64,000 nt of DNA from Streptomyces albireticuli (GCF_021228125.1 NZ_JAJQQS010000003.1:186001-250000); one strand, 5' to 3'; positions 18,213 to 27,791 are shown, counted from the stretch's first letter. Numbers and translations are program-made. The notes: generated by a model not told the origin, from the letters alone.

Positions 18213-21200
18213 CCGTCCGCACGCTCGACCGGGCACCTCTCCCCGGCCCCTCACCGCGGCCCAGTCGGGCATGTGGTTCGCCCAGGCGCTCGACGCCGGC
18301 AGCCCCGCCCTGAACACCGCCGAGTGCATCGAGATCCACGGCGACGTGGACCCCGTCCTCTTCGCCGACGCCCTGCACCGCACCGTCGGCGAGGCCGACG
18401 CCCTGCGCGTACGGATCACCGACACCGCCGACGGCCCGCGCCAGCTGCCCCTCGCCGTCGAACCGCCCGGCCACGGCTTCCCGCTGTACGCCGCCGACCT
18501 CCGCGACCAAGGCGACCCCGACGCCACCGCGCGGGCCTGGATGCGCGCCGACGCCGCCGAGCCCTTCGACCTCGCGACCGGACCGCTCTTCGCCCACGGC
18601 CTGTTCCGCGTCGGCGACCACCGCTGGCTCTGGTACCAGCGCGTCCACCACGCCGTCCTCGACGGCTACGGCTACTCCCTCGTCGCCCGCCGCGTCGCCG
18701 AGGTCTACTCCGCGCTCGCCGCCGGCACCGACCCGGGCCCCAGCCCCTTCGGCCGCCTCGCCGCGCTCGTCGAGGAGGACGCCGCCTACCGCACCTCCCC
18801 GGCGCGCGACCGCGACCGCGCCCACTGGCTCGCCGGCTTCGCCGACCGCCCCGAGGCACCCACCCTGGCCGGCCGCACCGCCCTGCCCTCCCGGGCCGCC
18901 GTGCGCAGCACCGCCCACCTCGCCCCCGAGCGCACCGACCGGCTCCGCCGGCTGGCCGGCTCCGTCCGGGCGACCTGGACCGACGTGCTCTTCGCCGCCC
19001 AGGCCCTCTACCTCGCGCGCGCCACCCGGAGCGAAGAGGTCGTGCTGGGACTGCCCATGATGGGCCGGATGGGCTCGGTCGCCCTGCGCGTCCCCGGCAT
19101 GGTCATGAACGTCCTGCCGCTGCGCCTGACCGTCACCGCCGACACCACCTTCGCCGAACTGACCCGCCAGGTCGTCCTCGGCATCCGTGCCGCCCGCCGC
19201 CACCAGCGCTACCGCTACGAGGACATCCGCCGCGACCTCGGCCTCCTCGGCGAGGGCCGCGCCCTGGTCGGCCCGCTCGTCAACGTCATGCCGTTCGACT
19301 ACGGACTGACCTTCGCCGGCGCCCGCTCCGACGCCCACAACATCGTCTCCGGACCGGTCGACGACCTCACCGTCAACATCTACGACCGCGCCCACGGCTC
19401 CGGCCTGCGCGTCGACTACGACGGCAACCCCGCCCTCTACGGGCAGCACGAACTCACCGCCCACCAGGACCGCTTCCTCGACCTGCTGGCCCGGATCGCC
19501 GACCGCGACCCGCACCTGCCGCTGGGCGGCCTCGCCCTGGCCACCGACGCCGAGTGCGAGCGGGTCCTCACCGAGTTCAACGACACCGCCGTCGCGCTGC
19601 CCCCCACCACCCTGATCGGCCCGATCGAGGCCCGCGCCGCCCGCACGCCGGGCGCCACCGCGCTCGTCTCCGGCACCGAAGAGCTCAGCTACGCCGAGCT
19701 CAACGCCCGCGCCAACCGCCTCGCCCGGCACCTGATCACCCTCGGCGTACGGCCCGGCGCGCTCGCCGCCGTCGCCCTGCCCCGCTCCACCGACCTCGTC
19801 GTGGCCCTGCTGGCCGTCCTCAAGGCGGGCGGCGCCTACCTCCCGCTGGACACCGCGCACCCCGCCGCCCGGCTCACCGCCGTCCTCGACGGCGCCCGGC
19901 CGGTGTGCGTGCTGACCGATCTGGCCGGCCGCGCCGCGCTCCCCGCCCCTTCCGCGCGAGGCGTCACCGCGCCGGCCGTCGTCGCCCTCGACGACCCGGC
20001 GCTGCGCGAGGAACTGGCGGGGCTGCTGCCCACCGACCCCGGCCGGGCGCTCACCCCTCAGCACCCCGCCTACGTCCTGCACACCTCCGGCTCCACCGGC
20101 ACGCCCAAGGGCGTCGTCGTCCCGCACTCCGCGATCGACAACCGGCTGCGCTGGATGCAGGACCGCTACCGGCTCGCACCCGGGGACCGGGTCCTGCAGA
20201 AGACGCCCACCGGATTCGACGTCTCCGTCTGGGAGTTCTTCTGGCCGCTGCGCGAGGGCGCCACCCTCGTCGTCGCCGGCCCCGACGACCACCGCGACCC
20301 CGCCCGCCTCGCCCGTACCGTCCGCGAGCAGGGCGTCACCGCCGTCCACTTCGTCCCCTCCATGCTCCAGCTCTTCCTCGCCGAGCCCGGCGCGGCGGAG
20401 TGCACCGGGCTGCGCCACGTGTTCAGCAGCGGGGAGGTCCTCCCCCGGGACACGGCCGACGCCTTCCACCGGCTGCTGCCCGGCACCGCCCTGCACAACC
20501 TCTACGGGCCCACCGAGGCGGCCGTCGACGTCACCCACCACACCTGCGAGCCGGGCGAGACCGGCCCCGTGCCCATCGGACGGCCGGTCTGGAACACCCG
20601 TCTCTACGTCCTCGACACCGCCGGCCGGCTCTGCCCGCCCGGCGTCCCCGGCGAACTCCACCTCGCCGGCGCCCAGCTCGCCACCGGCTACCTCGGCAGG
20701 CCCGACCTGACCGCGGAGCGCTTCACCGACGACCCCTACGGGCCGCCCGGCACCCGCATGTACCGCACCGGCGACCTGGCCCGCTGGCGCGAGGACGGCT
20801 CGGTCGAGTACCTCGGCCGCACCGACCGCCAGGTGAAGGTGCGCGGCCAGCGCGTCGAACTCGACGGGATCGAGGCCGTCCTGGCCTCCCACGAGCACGT
20901 CGCCGCCGCCTGCGCCCTGGTCCGCGAGGACCGGCCCGGCGACCCCCGCCTGGTCGTCTATGTGACTCCGGCCTCGGCGGATGCCGCCGCCGAGGCCGGT
21001 GAGCCGGACCCCGCCGCGCTGCGGGCCCATGTGGCCGCCCGGCTGCCCGAGGCCATGGTGCCCACCGCCGTCGTGGTCCTGGACGCCTTCCCCACCGGCC
21101 CCAACGGCAAGCTGCACCGCGCCGCCCTGCCCGTGCCCGGCACCGCCGCGACCACCGCCGGACGGGAGCCGCGCGACGCCCGCGAGGCGGCCCTCACCCG

Positions 21201-22197
21201 CCTGTTCGCCGAAGCGCTCGGCCTGCCGCACGTCGGCGTCGACGACAGCTTCTTCGAGCTCGGCGGCAACTCCCTCCTCGCGGCCCGGCTCGTCGCCCGC
21301 GTCCGCGAGGACCTCGGCACGGACCTCGCCATGGGCACCCTCTTCCAGGCCGCCACCCCGGCGGCCGTCGCCGAGCGGATGCGCGCCCACGGCACGGCGG
21401 ACGAGGCGGCGCTCGGCACCGTCCTGCCGCTGCGCCCGGCCGGCACCGGCACCCCCCTGTTCGCCCTGCACCCGGCGGCGGGCCTCGGCTGGTGCTACAC
21501 CGCGCTGCTCACCCACCTCGACCCGGACCAGCCGCTCTACGGGCTCCAGGCCCGCGGGCTGCGCCCCGGCGACGACCGGCCTAGGCCGTACGCCTCCCTG
21601 GACGAGATGGCCGCCGCGTACGCGGAGCGCGTCCGGGGCGTCCAGCCGCACGGTCCGTACCGCCTGCTGGGCTGGTCGGCGGGCGGCGTCCTCGCCCACG
21701 GCGTCGCCGTCCTCCTCCAGGAGGCGGGCGAGAAGGTGGAGCTGCTGGCGATGATGGACGCCTACCCGGCCGACCAGTGGCGCGAGCGCCTCGGCACGGT
21801 CGAGGCGGACGCCCTCGCGGCACTGCTGGAGACGGCGGGCTGCGCGACCGGGGACACCCCGCTCACGCGCGAGGCCGTCACCACCCGGCTGGGCGCCGCG
21901 GACAGCGCGTTCGGCACGCTGCCCGCCGCGACCCTGGACACGGTCGTCGACACCGCGGTCCGCACCACCGCGCTCACCCGCGGCCACCGGCACCGGGTCT
22001 TCGACGGCGACGTCCTCTTCTTCACCGCCGCGGCGCCCCGCGCCGAGACGTGGCTCACCCGCGACGCCTGGCGGCCGTACGTCACCGGTAATCTGATCAA
22101 CCGTGATATCGACTGCGCCCACGCGGACATGACGCGGCCGGGCCCGGCCGCGGAGGTCGCCCGGGCGGTGACCGCACACCTGGGGGAGAAGAGCTGA
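18209..22197 (+). CDS. EntF-like NRPS, C-A-PCP-TE, predicted serine module (apparent 1-nt frameshift near 18241)
   Basis: About 1,330 aa, close to EntF. Condensation domain: HHAVLDG (18646-18666). Adenylation domain: HTSGSTGTPKGVVVPH, NLYGPTEAAVD, YRTGDLARW. PCP: FFELGGNSLL (Ser codon 21271). Thioesterase: GWSAGG (Ser codon 21676) and a terminal HADM. The ten pocket residues read D-V-W-H-F-S-L-V-D-K, the known EntF serine code. Expected job: join DHB to serine, then trimerise and cyclise. ATG 18209 overlaps the carrier-protein stop (ATGA) but is one base out of frame with the C domain. Adding one C to the run 18241-18244 gives a continuous MTVRTLDRAPLP then RPLTAAQSGMWF. Without it, only GTG 18124 or ATG 18271 could serve as start. 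Confidence 0.92.
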
Positions 22198-22922
22198 TGG
22201 ACGAGGGCGGCGGAGTTCCGGGGCGGGCCGAGGCTTCGGTGCCCAGGATCCTGGGCCGGGACCCGCTGCCCGGCGGCTGGGTCCGCGGCGGCCCGCCCCA
22301 GGTGTGGCTGCTGCGGATCGCCGACCACGCGCCCGAGCCGCCCGAGGTGTACGAGCGGATCCTGGACGCCGACGAGCGGGGCCGGGCCACGGCGTTCTTC
22401 CGCGACCTCCACCGGGAGCGGTACACCGCGGCCCACCTCGGGCTGCGGCGGCTGCTCGGCGCTTACCTGGGCACCGGCCCGGCGGACGTCGCGCTGATCC
22501 GCGAGCCGTGCCCCGGCTGCGGGAAGCCGCACGGCCGGCCCGCGGTCGCCGGGGCGCCGCTGCACTTCAACCTCTCGCACGCGGGCGACCTCGCGTTCTT
22601 CGCCTTCGCGGACACCCCGGTGGGCGCGGACGTCGAGGAGGAGCAGCCCGCCGAGGTCGTCGACGGGGTGGTGCGGATGCTCCATCCCGACGAGACCGCC
22701 GAGATCGGCGCGCTGCCCGGCCCGGACCGGGCGGCGGCTTTCGCCCGCTGCTGGACCCGCAAGGAGGCCTACCTCAAGGGCACGGGCACGGGCCTGTCGG
22801 AGAGCCCGGCCGTGACCTACGTGGGCTCCGGCGCGGCCCCGGTCTCACCGCCGGGCTGGACCCTCACGGACGTCGCCGTCGGCGCGGGCCACGCGGCGGC
22901 GATCGCGGTGGCGACGGCCTGA
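22197..22922 (+). CDS. Sfp/EntD-type 4'-phosphopantetheinyl transferase
   Basis: 241 aa. PPTase motifs: LHFNLSHAGDLAFFAF, VGADVEEE (Mg-binding Asp/Glu) and FARCWTRKEAYLKGTGTGL (W..KEA..K). It converts the apo aryl carrier protein and the NRPS PCP to holo form using CoA. The ATG overlaps the NRPS stop by one base (TGATG), so it ends the siderophore operon. Its length and motifs suit secondary-metabolite carriers rather than AcpS-type fatty acid ACP modification. Confidence 0.94.
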   Translation: MDEGGGVPGRAEASVPRILGRDPLPGGWVRGGPPQVWLLRIADHAPEPPEVYERILDADERGRATAFFRDLHRERYTAAHLGLRRLLGAYLGTGPADVALIREPCPGCGKPHGRPAVAGAPLHFNLSHAGDLAFFAFADTPVGADVEEEQPAEVVDGVVRMLHPDETAEIGALPGPDRAAAFARCWTRKEAYLKGTGTGLSESPAVTYVGSGAAPVSPPGWTLTDVAVGAGHAAAIAVATA

Positions 22923-23113
22923 GCCGCGTTCCGGCGCCGCCGGGGTGGAGCGGTCCCGGGCCCGGATCGCCCCGCCCGGATCGCCACCCGCCGTGGGGCG
23001 GCCGCCGGGACGGTGCGCGTCGGCGCGGCGCCGGAGGCGGGACACGGGCGTCACCCGGGTGGGGGACCGCCTCCCGGGCGTGGCCGGAGGTACGGCCGGG
23101 AATACATCGCCGC
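22923..23113. other. Gap between PPTase and serine hydrolase genes
   Basis: About 190 nt of GC-rich sequence. No gene and no clear iron box were seen, which suggests the serine hydrolase downstream is not part of the iron regulon. A promoter for that gene is expected here, but I could not place one. Confidence 0.4.
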
Positions 23114-24301
23114 ATGGCCACGCGCAGGGTACGGACCGCGATCACCGCCCTCCTCACGACGCTGACGCTCACCGCCGCGGCCCCGGCCGCCCGTCCCGCG
23201 CCGGCCCCCGGCCCGGGGCACTCCCTCACGAGACAGGCCCTGCTCTCCGCCGTCTCCGTCCACCACGTGCCCGGTGCCCTCGCCCGCGTCCAGGACGCCC
23301 ACGGCCCCTGGCACGGCGCCGCCGGCACGGCCGACCCCACCACCCACCGGCCGCCCCTGCCGGCCGACCACTTCAGGATCGGCAGCATCAGCAAGACCTT
23401 CGTCGCGACGGTCGTGCTCCAGCTGGAGGCGGAGGGCCGGCTCGCGCTCTCCGACACCGTGGAGAAGTGGCTGCCCGGTGTGGTCCGCGGCCATGGCCAC
23501 GACGGCCGGAAGATCACTCTCCGTCAGCTGCTGAACCACACCGGCGGCCTCTTCGACTACACCGAGGACCCCGAGGTCGGCGGCGTCGGCCCGTTCCTGG
23601 AGCACCGCTGGGACACCTGGCGCCCGGAGCAGCTGGTCGCCCTCGCCATGCGGCACGAACCGCTCTTCGAACCCGGCACAGGCTGGAGCTACGGCACGAC
23701 CGGCTTCGTCCTCGCCGCGATGGCCGTCGAGAAGGCGACCGGCCACCCGTACGGCGAGGAGCTGGCGCGGCGCGTCCTGCGCCCCCTCGGCCTGCGCGAC
23801 ACCAGCCTGCCGGGCACGAGGAGCACGCTTCCCCGCCCCGCCGGGCGGTCCTGGACCCGGCTCCCGGAAGGGCCCGGCGAGCCCGTCGACATCACCGAGT
23901 TCAACCCCTCGCTGGTCTGGGCCGCGGGCGAGGTGGTCTCCACCACCACGGACGTCGACCGCTTCTACGCCGCCCTCCTGGGCGGCCGGTTGCTGCCCGC
24001 CGCCCAGCTCGCGGAGATGACCACCACGGTCCCGGCCCCGGCCTTCGGCCAGGACGCCGGGCTGGGGATCTTCCGGGCCGTGCTGCCGTGCGGCGCGGAG
24101 GTCTGGGGACACACCGGGCTGCTGCCCGGGCAGCAGAGCGTCGCCTTCGCCACCCGGGACGCCCGCCACCGGCTGGTGTCCACCTTCGACACCGACTGGG
24201 CGGCCGGGACGGACGCGGCCGGGGACGTGGTGCTCGCCGAGTTCTGCGGCACGCCCCCGGGCACCCCGGCGTCAGCCCTTCGGCAGCGCGACCGACAGTG
24301 A
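23114..24301 (+). CDS. Secreted serine hydrolase, class C beta-lactamase / D,D-peptidase family
   Basis: 395 aa. The N-terminus (MATRRVRTAITALLTTLTLT, then an Ala/Pro-rich stretch) looks like a Sec signal peptide with cleavage after an Ala-rich site. The nucleophile tetrad SISK lies in RIGSISKTFVA, and the third-box motif is HTG in VWGHTGLLPG. The usual second motif YxN reads YGT (WSYGTTGF), so Asn is replaced by Thr. This is close to Streptomyces D-alanyl-D-alanine carboxypeptidase-like and esterase-like members. The C-terminus overlaps the convergent flavoprotein gene by 30 nt. It follows the siderophore operon, but no functional link is apparent. Confidence 0.88.
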   Translation: MATRRVRTAITALLTTLTLTAAAPAARPAPAPGPGHSLTRQALLSAVSVHHVPGALARVQDAHGPWHGAAGTADPTTHRPPLPADHFRIGSISKTFVATVVLQLEAEGRLALSDTVEKWLPGVVRGHGHDGRKITLRQLLNHTGGLFDYTEDPEVGGVGPFLEHRWDTWRPEQLVALAMRHEPLFEPGTGWSYGTTGFVLAAMAVEKATGHPYGEELARRVLRPLGLRDTSLPGTRSTLPRPAGRSWTRLPEGPGEPVDITEFNPSLVWAAGEVVSTTTDVDRFYAALLGGRLLPAAQLAEMTTTVPAPAFGQDAGLGIFRAVLPCGAEVWGHTGLLPGQQSVAFATRDARHRLVSTFDTDWAAGTDAAGDVVLAEFCGTPPGTPASALRQRDRQ

Positions 24302-25954
24302 GTGCCGGAAGACGTTCCCGGGGTCGTACCGCTTCTTCACCTGCTGGAGCCGCGCGTAGTTGTCCTTGTAGTACAGGGCGTGCCACGGCATCCCCGAGGT
24401 GTTCTGCGCGGGGTCGGCCATGTCCGTGTCCGGGTAGTTGATGTAACAGCCGTCGCTCTGGCCGCCCAGGCCCGGCACCCCGCCCGTCGCCGCGAAGAAC
24501 TTCCCGTAGAGGCCCCGGAGCCAGCCGAGGTGGTCGGCGTCCTGGGCCGGGTCGTTCCAGAACGTCTGGAACAGCATCTTGAGGGTGGCGCTGCGCTGGG
24601 GGTAGGCGGTGGCGTCCGGGGCGACGGCGTTGACCTGCCCGCCGACGGGGAACAGCACCAGCATGGTGCGGGCGTTGCGGTACCCCGGGTCGGTCATGGC
24701 CGCGTACACGGCCGCGACCTGCGCGTCCGTGAAGTTCGCCCGCAGGTACCCGGACTTGTGGGCACCGCGCATCGTGGGGTCGTTGAGGGTGGAGTTGCTC
24801 GTGCCGATCAGCCGGGTGGCCTGGAGCCAGGGGAGCTGCCGCGCCGCGGCGAGCTGCGGCATCGCGGGCAGCTCGCCGTTGGGCCGGTCCAGGGCCTTGG
24901 CCCGGGCGCCGGTCCCCGCGGTCACCGCGGCCAGGTAGTCGTCCATCATCCGGGCCGCGCCCGGCACCGAGGCGTCGATCTGGGTGAACATCCCGATCAC
25001 ACCGTTGGCCTGGGAGGAGATGTTGAGGATGCTGTTGAGGTGGCGGTTCGGGGAGTCCGGGGCGCTGTTGGCCTCGAACCAGGCGCCGTAGTTCTTCAGC
25101 AGCCGGGCGAAACCCTGCTCGTCCAGTTGGCTCCAGGGGATGCCGACGGCGTTGACCAGCACGGTCGACGGCGGTGAGATCAGCTGGGCGCCGGGCGCGG
25201 AGCCGGTGGCGCCCGGCGAGCGGAACCAGTAGCGGGTCACCAGACCGAAGTTGCCGCCGCCCCCACCGGTGTGCGCCCACCACAGGTCGCGGTTGGGGTC
25301 GTTCGCCTCCCGCGTGGCGCGGACGACCCGGGTCTCACCGGTCGCGCCGACGACGACGGCCTCCACGGCGTAGAGGTGGTCGACGACCAGCCCGTGCCGG
25401 CGCGAGAGCAGCCCGTAGCCGCCGCCGGCGACATGGCCGCCGATGCCGACGCCGTAGCAGGTGCCGCCCGGGATCGTGACGCCCCAGCCCTTGTACAGGG
25501 ACTCGTAGACATTGAGCAGCCGGGCGCCGGGCTCGACGGAGAAGGCCCGCATCCCCGGGTCGTAGCCCACCCGGTTGAGCTCGGAGAAGTCCAGGATGAC
25601 CTTGACGTCGGGGTGGCTCACGAAGTCGGCGAAGCAGTGCCCGCCGCTGCGCACCGCGACCCGTTTGCCCGCCTTGACGGCGTCGCCGAGCGCCTTCGCG
25701 GCGTCGGCCGTGGACTTGATCATCTTGATGTAGTCGGGCCGTGCGGCGAACCGCGCGTTGTTGCCCGTGGTCAGCGGGGCGTAGCGCCCGTCGGCCGGCA
25801 GGACGGTGGCGCCGCCCGCGGTCTCCAGCGAGGATCCGGACTCGCCGGGCGCGGGTTCGTCGGCCGCGAGGGCCGGTGCGGTGAGTCCCGCGAGGGCGGT
25901 GCCCCCGGTGGCGGCGGCGGTCCGTCTTATGAGGGTGCGGCGATCCATGGGCAT
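24272..25954 (-). CDS. Tat-exported FAD-linked oxidase, berberine-bridge-enzyme type
   Basis: 560 aa. The N-terminus MDRRTLIRRTAAATGG, followed by a hydrophobic Ala-rich stretch, is a twin-arginine signal. The PCMH FAD domain has VRSGGHCFADF (His) and GGTCYGVGIGGHVAGGGYG (Cys), the pair that attaches FAD bicovalently in BBE-like oxidases. The BBE C-terminal motif appears as CYINYPDTDM and YARLQQVKKRYDPGNVF. Such enzymes oxidise sugars, alkaloids or other secreted metabolites with oxygen. ATG 25954 is preferred to 25948 because GGGGGAA is 8 nt upstream. The substrate is unknown. Confidence 0.9.
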   Translation of the reverse strand: MPMDRRTLIRRTAAATGGTALAGLTAPALAADEPAPGESGSSLETAGGATVLPADGRYAPLTTGNNARFAARPDYIKMIKSTADAAKALGDAVKAGKRVAVRSGGHCFADFVSHPDVKVILDFSELNRVGYDPGMRAFSVEPGARLLNVYESLYKGWGVTIPGGTCYGVGIGGHVAGGGYGLLSRRHGLVVDHLYAVEAVVVGATGETRVVRATREANDPNRDLWWAHTGGGGGNFGLVTRYWFRSPGATGSAPGAQLISPPSTVLVNAVGIPWSQLDEQGFARLLKNYGAWFEANSAPDSPNRHLNSILNISSQANGVIGMFTQIDASVPGAARMMDDYLAAVTAGTGARAKALDRPNGELPAMPQLAAARQLPWLQATRLIGTSNSTLNDPTMRGAHKSGYLRANFTDAQVAAVYAAMTDPGYRNARTMLVLFPVGGQVNAVAPDATAYPQRSATLKMLFQTFWNDPAQDADHLGWLRGLYGKFFAATGGVPGLGGQSDGCYINYPDTDMADPAQNTSGMPWHALYYKDNYARLQQVKKRYDPGNVFRHSLSVALPKG

Positions 25955-26242
25955 GGTGAGTTCCCCCGTGTCGGTCTTCGTGCGGAAGCGAAACCGCGCC
26001 GAGCGCAGGACAGTTGCGGGTCGATTGCGCGTCCTACCGCTCGGCGTCCGGGAATTGAACTGCGGAATTGACGCCTCATCAGAGTGACCTTGGTCATAAA
26101 CGGCATCGCCGCAGCGCTCAAGAGCCGTGCACGGGCGGCTCCCTGCGGCGCTGCCGGCGGAACGCCGGATACCGCCGGGGCGCGGCGACGGGCGCCGCCG
26201 GGCGAGTCCGTCATGTCGGGGGAGCGGTGCGGGGATAAGGGG
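25955..26242. other. Leader region upstream of the BBE-type oxidase
   Basis: About 290 nt between the SDR terminator and the flavoprotein start. It is AT-richer than its surroundings around 25975-26110, as expected for a promoter on the minus strand. No gene is seen. Confidence 0.4.
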
Positions 26243-26270
26243 AAGGGGCCCACCGGGAGGCGGGCCCCTT
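26243..26270 (-). terminator. Hairpin terminator after the SDR gene
   Basis: Perfect 9-bp stem AAGGGGCCC / GGGCCCCTT around a 10-nt loop, beginning 24 nt beyond the SDR stop on the minus strand. No strong U-run follows, as is common in Streptomyces. Confidence 0.7.
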
Positions 26271-26294
26271 CGTTCCTTCCCCGCGGGCCGGACG

Positions 26295-27062
26295 TCAGCG
26301 CTTGGCCGACGGTCCGTTGCCCAGGGCCGAGCCGCCGCTCACGTCGATGACCTGTCCGGTCGTCCAGCGCGAGTCGTCCGAGGCCAGGAACGCCGCCACG
26401 CCGGCCACGTCGGCGGCCGTGCCGGTCCGGCCCAGGGCCGACCAGCTCTCGGCCGTGGCGCGCATCTCCGGTATCGCGAGCCACGGGTTGAGGTCCGTCT
26501 CGATGATGCCGGGCGCCACCGCGTTCACGGTGATGCCCCGGGGTGCCAGGGCCTCGGCGAGCGTCAGGGTCAGGGTGTCGATCGCGCCCTTGGTGGCCGA
26601 GTACGCCACGATGTTCGGCATGGCGATCCGGGTGGTGGCGCTGGAGAGGTTGATGATCCGCCCGCCGTCGCGCAACCGGCCGAGGGCCTGCTGGGTGACG
26701 AAGAACAGGGCCTTGACGTTGATCGCGAACACCCGGTCGAAGTCCGCCTCCTGCACGCTCTCGACGGGGGCGAGCAGCCCGACGCCGGCGTTGTTGACGA
26801 GGATGTCCAGACCGTCGGCGTGCCGGTCGAACTCCGCCCACAGGGCCGCCGCGTCCCCGGCGACGCCGAGCTCGGCGCGGATCGCGAAGGCGTCTCCGCC
26901 GGCTTCCTGGATCGCCGCCACGACGGCCTTGGCCGCGTCGTCGTTGCTGCCGTAGTGCACGCCGACCCGCGCCCCGTCGGCGGCCAGCCGCTCGGCGACG
27001 GCCCGGCCGATGCCCCGGCTCGCGCCGGTGACGAGGGCGGTCTTACCCGTAAGTGCACCCAT
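26295..27062 (-). CDS. SDR family oxidoreductase (3-oxoacyl-ACP-reductase-like)
   Basis: 255 aa classical SDR: TGASRGIG (NADP loop), NNAGVG, the active-site serine in INLSSATTR, and YSATK with the catalytic Tyr/Lys; it ends with a TTGQVIDVSGG segment. The Arg in the TGASRGIG loop and HYGSN suggest NADPH preference. AAGGGGAG precedes the ATG. It is divergent from a TetR gene 78 nt away, with two matching operators between them, so it is the probable target of that repressor. The substrate is unknown; detoxification of a carbonyl compound is a reasonable guess. Confidence 0.9.
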   Translation of the reverse strand: MGALTGKTALVTGASRGIGRAVAERLAADGARVGVHYGSNDDAAKAVVAAIQEAGGDAFAIRAELGVAGDAAALWAEFDRHADGLDILVNNAGVGLLAPVESVQEADFDRVFAINVKALFFVTQQALGRLRDGGRIINLSSATTRIAMPNIVAYSATKGAIDTLTLTLAEALAPRGITVNAVAPGIIETDLNPWLAIPEMRATAESWSALGRTGTAADVAGVAAFLASDDSRWTTGQVIDVSGGSALGNGPSAKR

Positions 27063-27080
27063 GGCACTGCTCCCCTTCTG

Positions 27081-27094
27081 TAGCGATCGCTATA
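27081..27094. promoter_or_regulatory. TetR operator copy 1 (SDR side)
   Basis: TAGCGATCGCTATA contains the perfect 12-nt palindrome TAGCGATCGCTA. It lies 18 nt upstream of the SDR start on the minus strand. A second copy is found on the TetR side, so the pair probably defines the binding site. Confidence 0.75.
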
Positions 27095-27116
27095 CGGCGG
27101 ACCATAACACAATGGT

Positions 27117-27130
27117 TAGCGGTCGATATA
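27117..27130. promoter_or_regulatory. TetR operator copy 2 (regulator side)
   Basis: TAGCGGTCGATATA matches copy 1 at 12 of 14 positions. It ends 10 nt before the TetR ATG, so binding here would block the regulator's own expression. Confidence 0.7.
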
Positions 27131-27140
27131 GAATTCGTTC

Positions 27141-27791
27141 ATGGCAGTGAGACAGCGTGGCCGCCCCCGTTCCTTCGACCGCGAGGCCGCCCTGAGGACC
27201 GCGACCCTCGCCTTCTGGGAGCACGGTTACGAGGCGACCTCGGTCGCCGACCTGACCCGCGCCATGGGCATCGCCCCGCCCAGCCTCTACGCCGCCTTCG
27301 GGAACAAGGAAGCGCTCTTCGCCGAGGTCGTCGAGGCGTACGGACGCACGTACGGCGACTTCGTCCGCCGCGCCCTGAAGGAGGAGCCGACCGCGCTCGG
27401 CGCCCTCGGCCGGGTGCTGCGCGAGGCCGCGCGCGAGTACACCGAGCCCGGCCGCCCCACCGGCTGCCTGACGCTCATGGCGGCCACCGGCTGCACGACC
27501 TCCTCCACCGAGGCGGAGGAACTGCTGCGCGCCCGGCGCACCGCCACCGTCGCCGCGTTCGAGCGCCGCCTCCGGGCCGGCGTCGCCGCGGGCGAACTCC
27601 CGCCGGACACCGACGCGGCCACCCTGGCGCGCTGCGTCGTCGCGATGATGCAGGGCCTGTCCCAGCAGGCCCGCGACGGTGCCGCGCGGGAGGAACTGGA
27701 GGCCGTCGCGGAGGCCGCCGCGCGGATGTGGCCGACGCCGGGCGGCGTGGACCGGCCGGGGAGCGGGACGGTCCCGGCGGGCCCTGCCTGA
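27141..27791 (+). CDS. TetR/AcrR family transcriptional regulator
   Basis: 216 aa. The N-terminal HTH is clear: RGRPRSFDREAALRTATLAF, then YEATSVADLTRAMGIAPPSLYAAFGNKEALF (about 30-60). The C-terminal half is a ligand-binding helical domain (TetR_C; CLTLMAATGCTT suggests possible reactive cysteines). No clear RBS precedes the ATG, and TATAGA at 27127-27132 could be a -10 element giving a leaderless mRNA (inference). It shares a 78-nt divergent promoter with the SDR gene; two near-identical operators suggest it represses both. Confidence 0.9.
   Translation: MAVRQRGRPRSFDREAALRTATLAFWEHGYEATSVADLTRAMGIAPPSLYAAFGNKEALFAEVVEAYGRTYGDFVRRALKEEPTALGALGRVLREAAREYTEPGRPTGCLTLMAATGCTTSSTEAEELLRARRTATVAAFERRLRAGVAAGELPPDTDAATLARCVVAMMQGLSQQARDGAAREELEAVAEAAARMWPTPGGVDRPGSGTVPAGPA

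Noticed and set aside
18142..22179. Very long open frame on the minus strand opposite the NRPS
   Set aside because: Low-complexity Gly/Ala/Val/Arg product with no domain; it mirrors the codon bias of the real NRPS gene. Other long antisense frames (for example 5509-7617, 30390-32042, 37529-39073, 54714-56975) were dropped for the same reason.
24272..27062. BBE-type flavoprotein and SDR as part of the siderophore cluster
   Set aside because: They lie on the opposite strand, lack iron boxes, and the SDR has its own TetR regulator; proximity alone is not enough.
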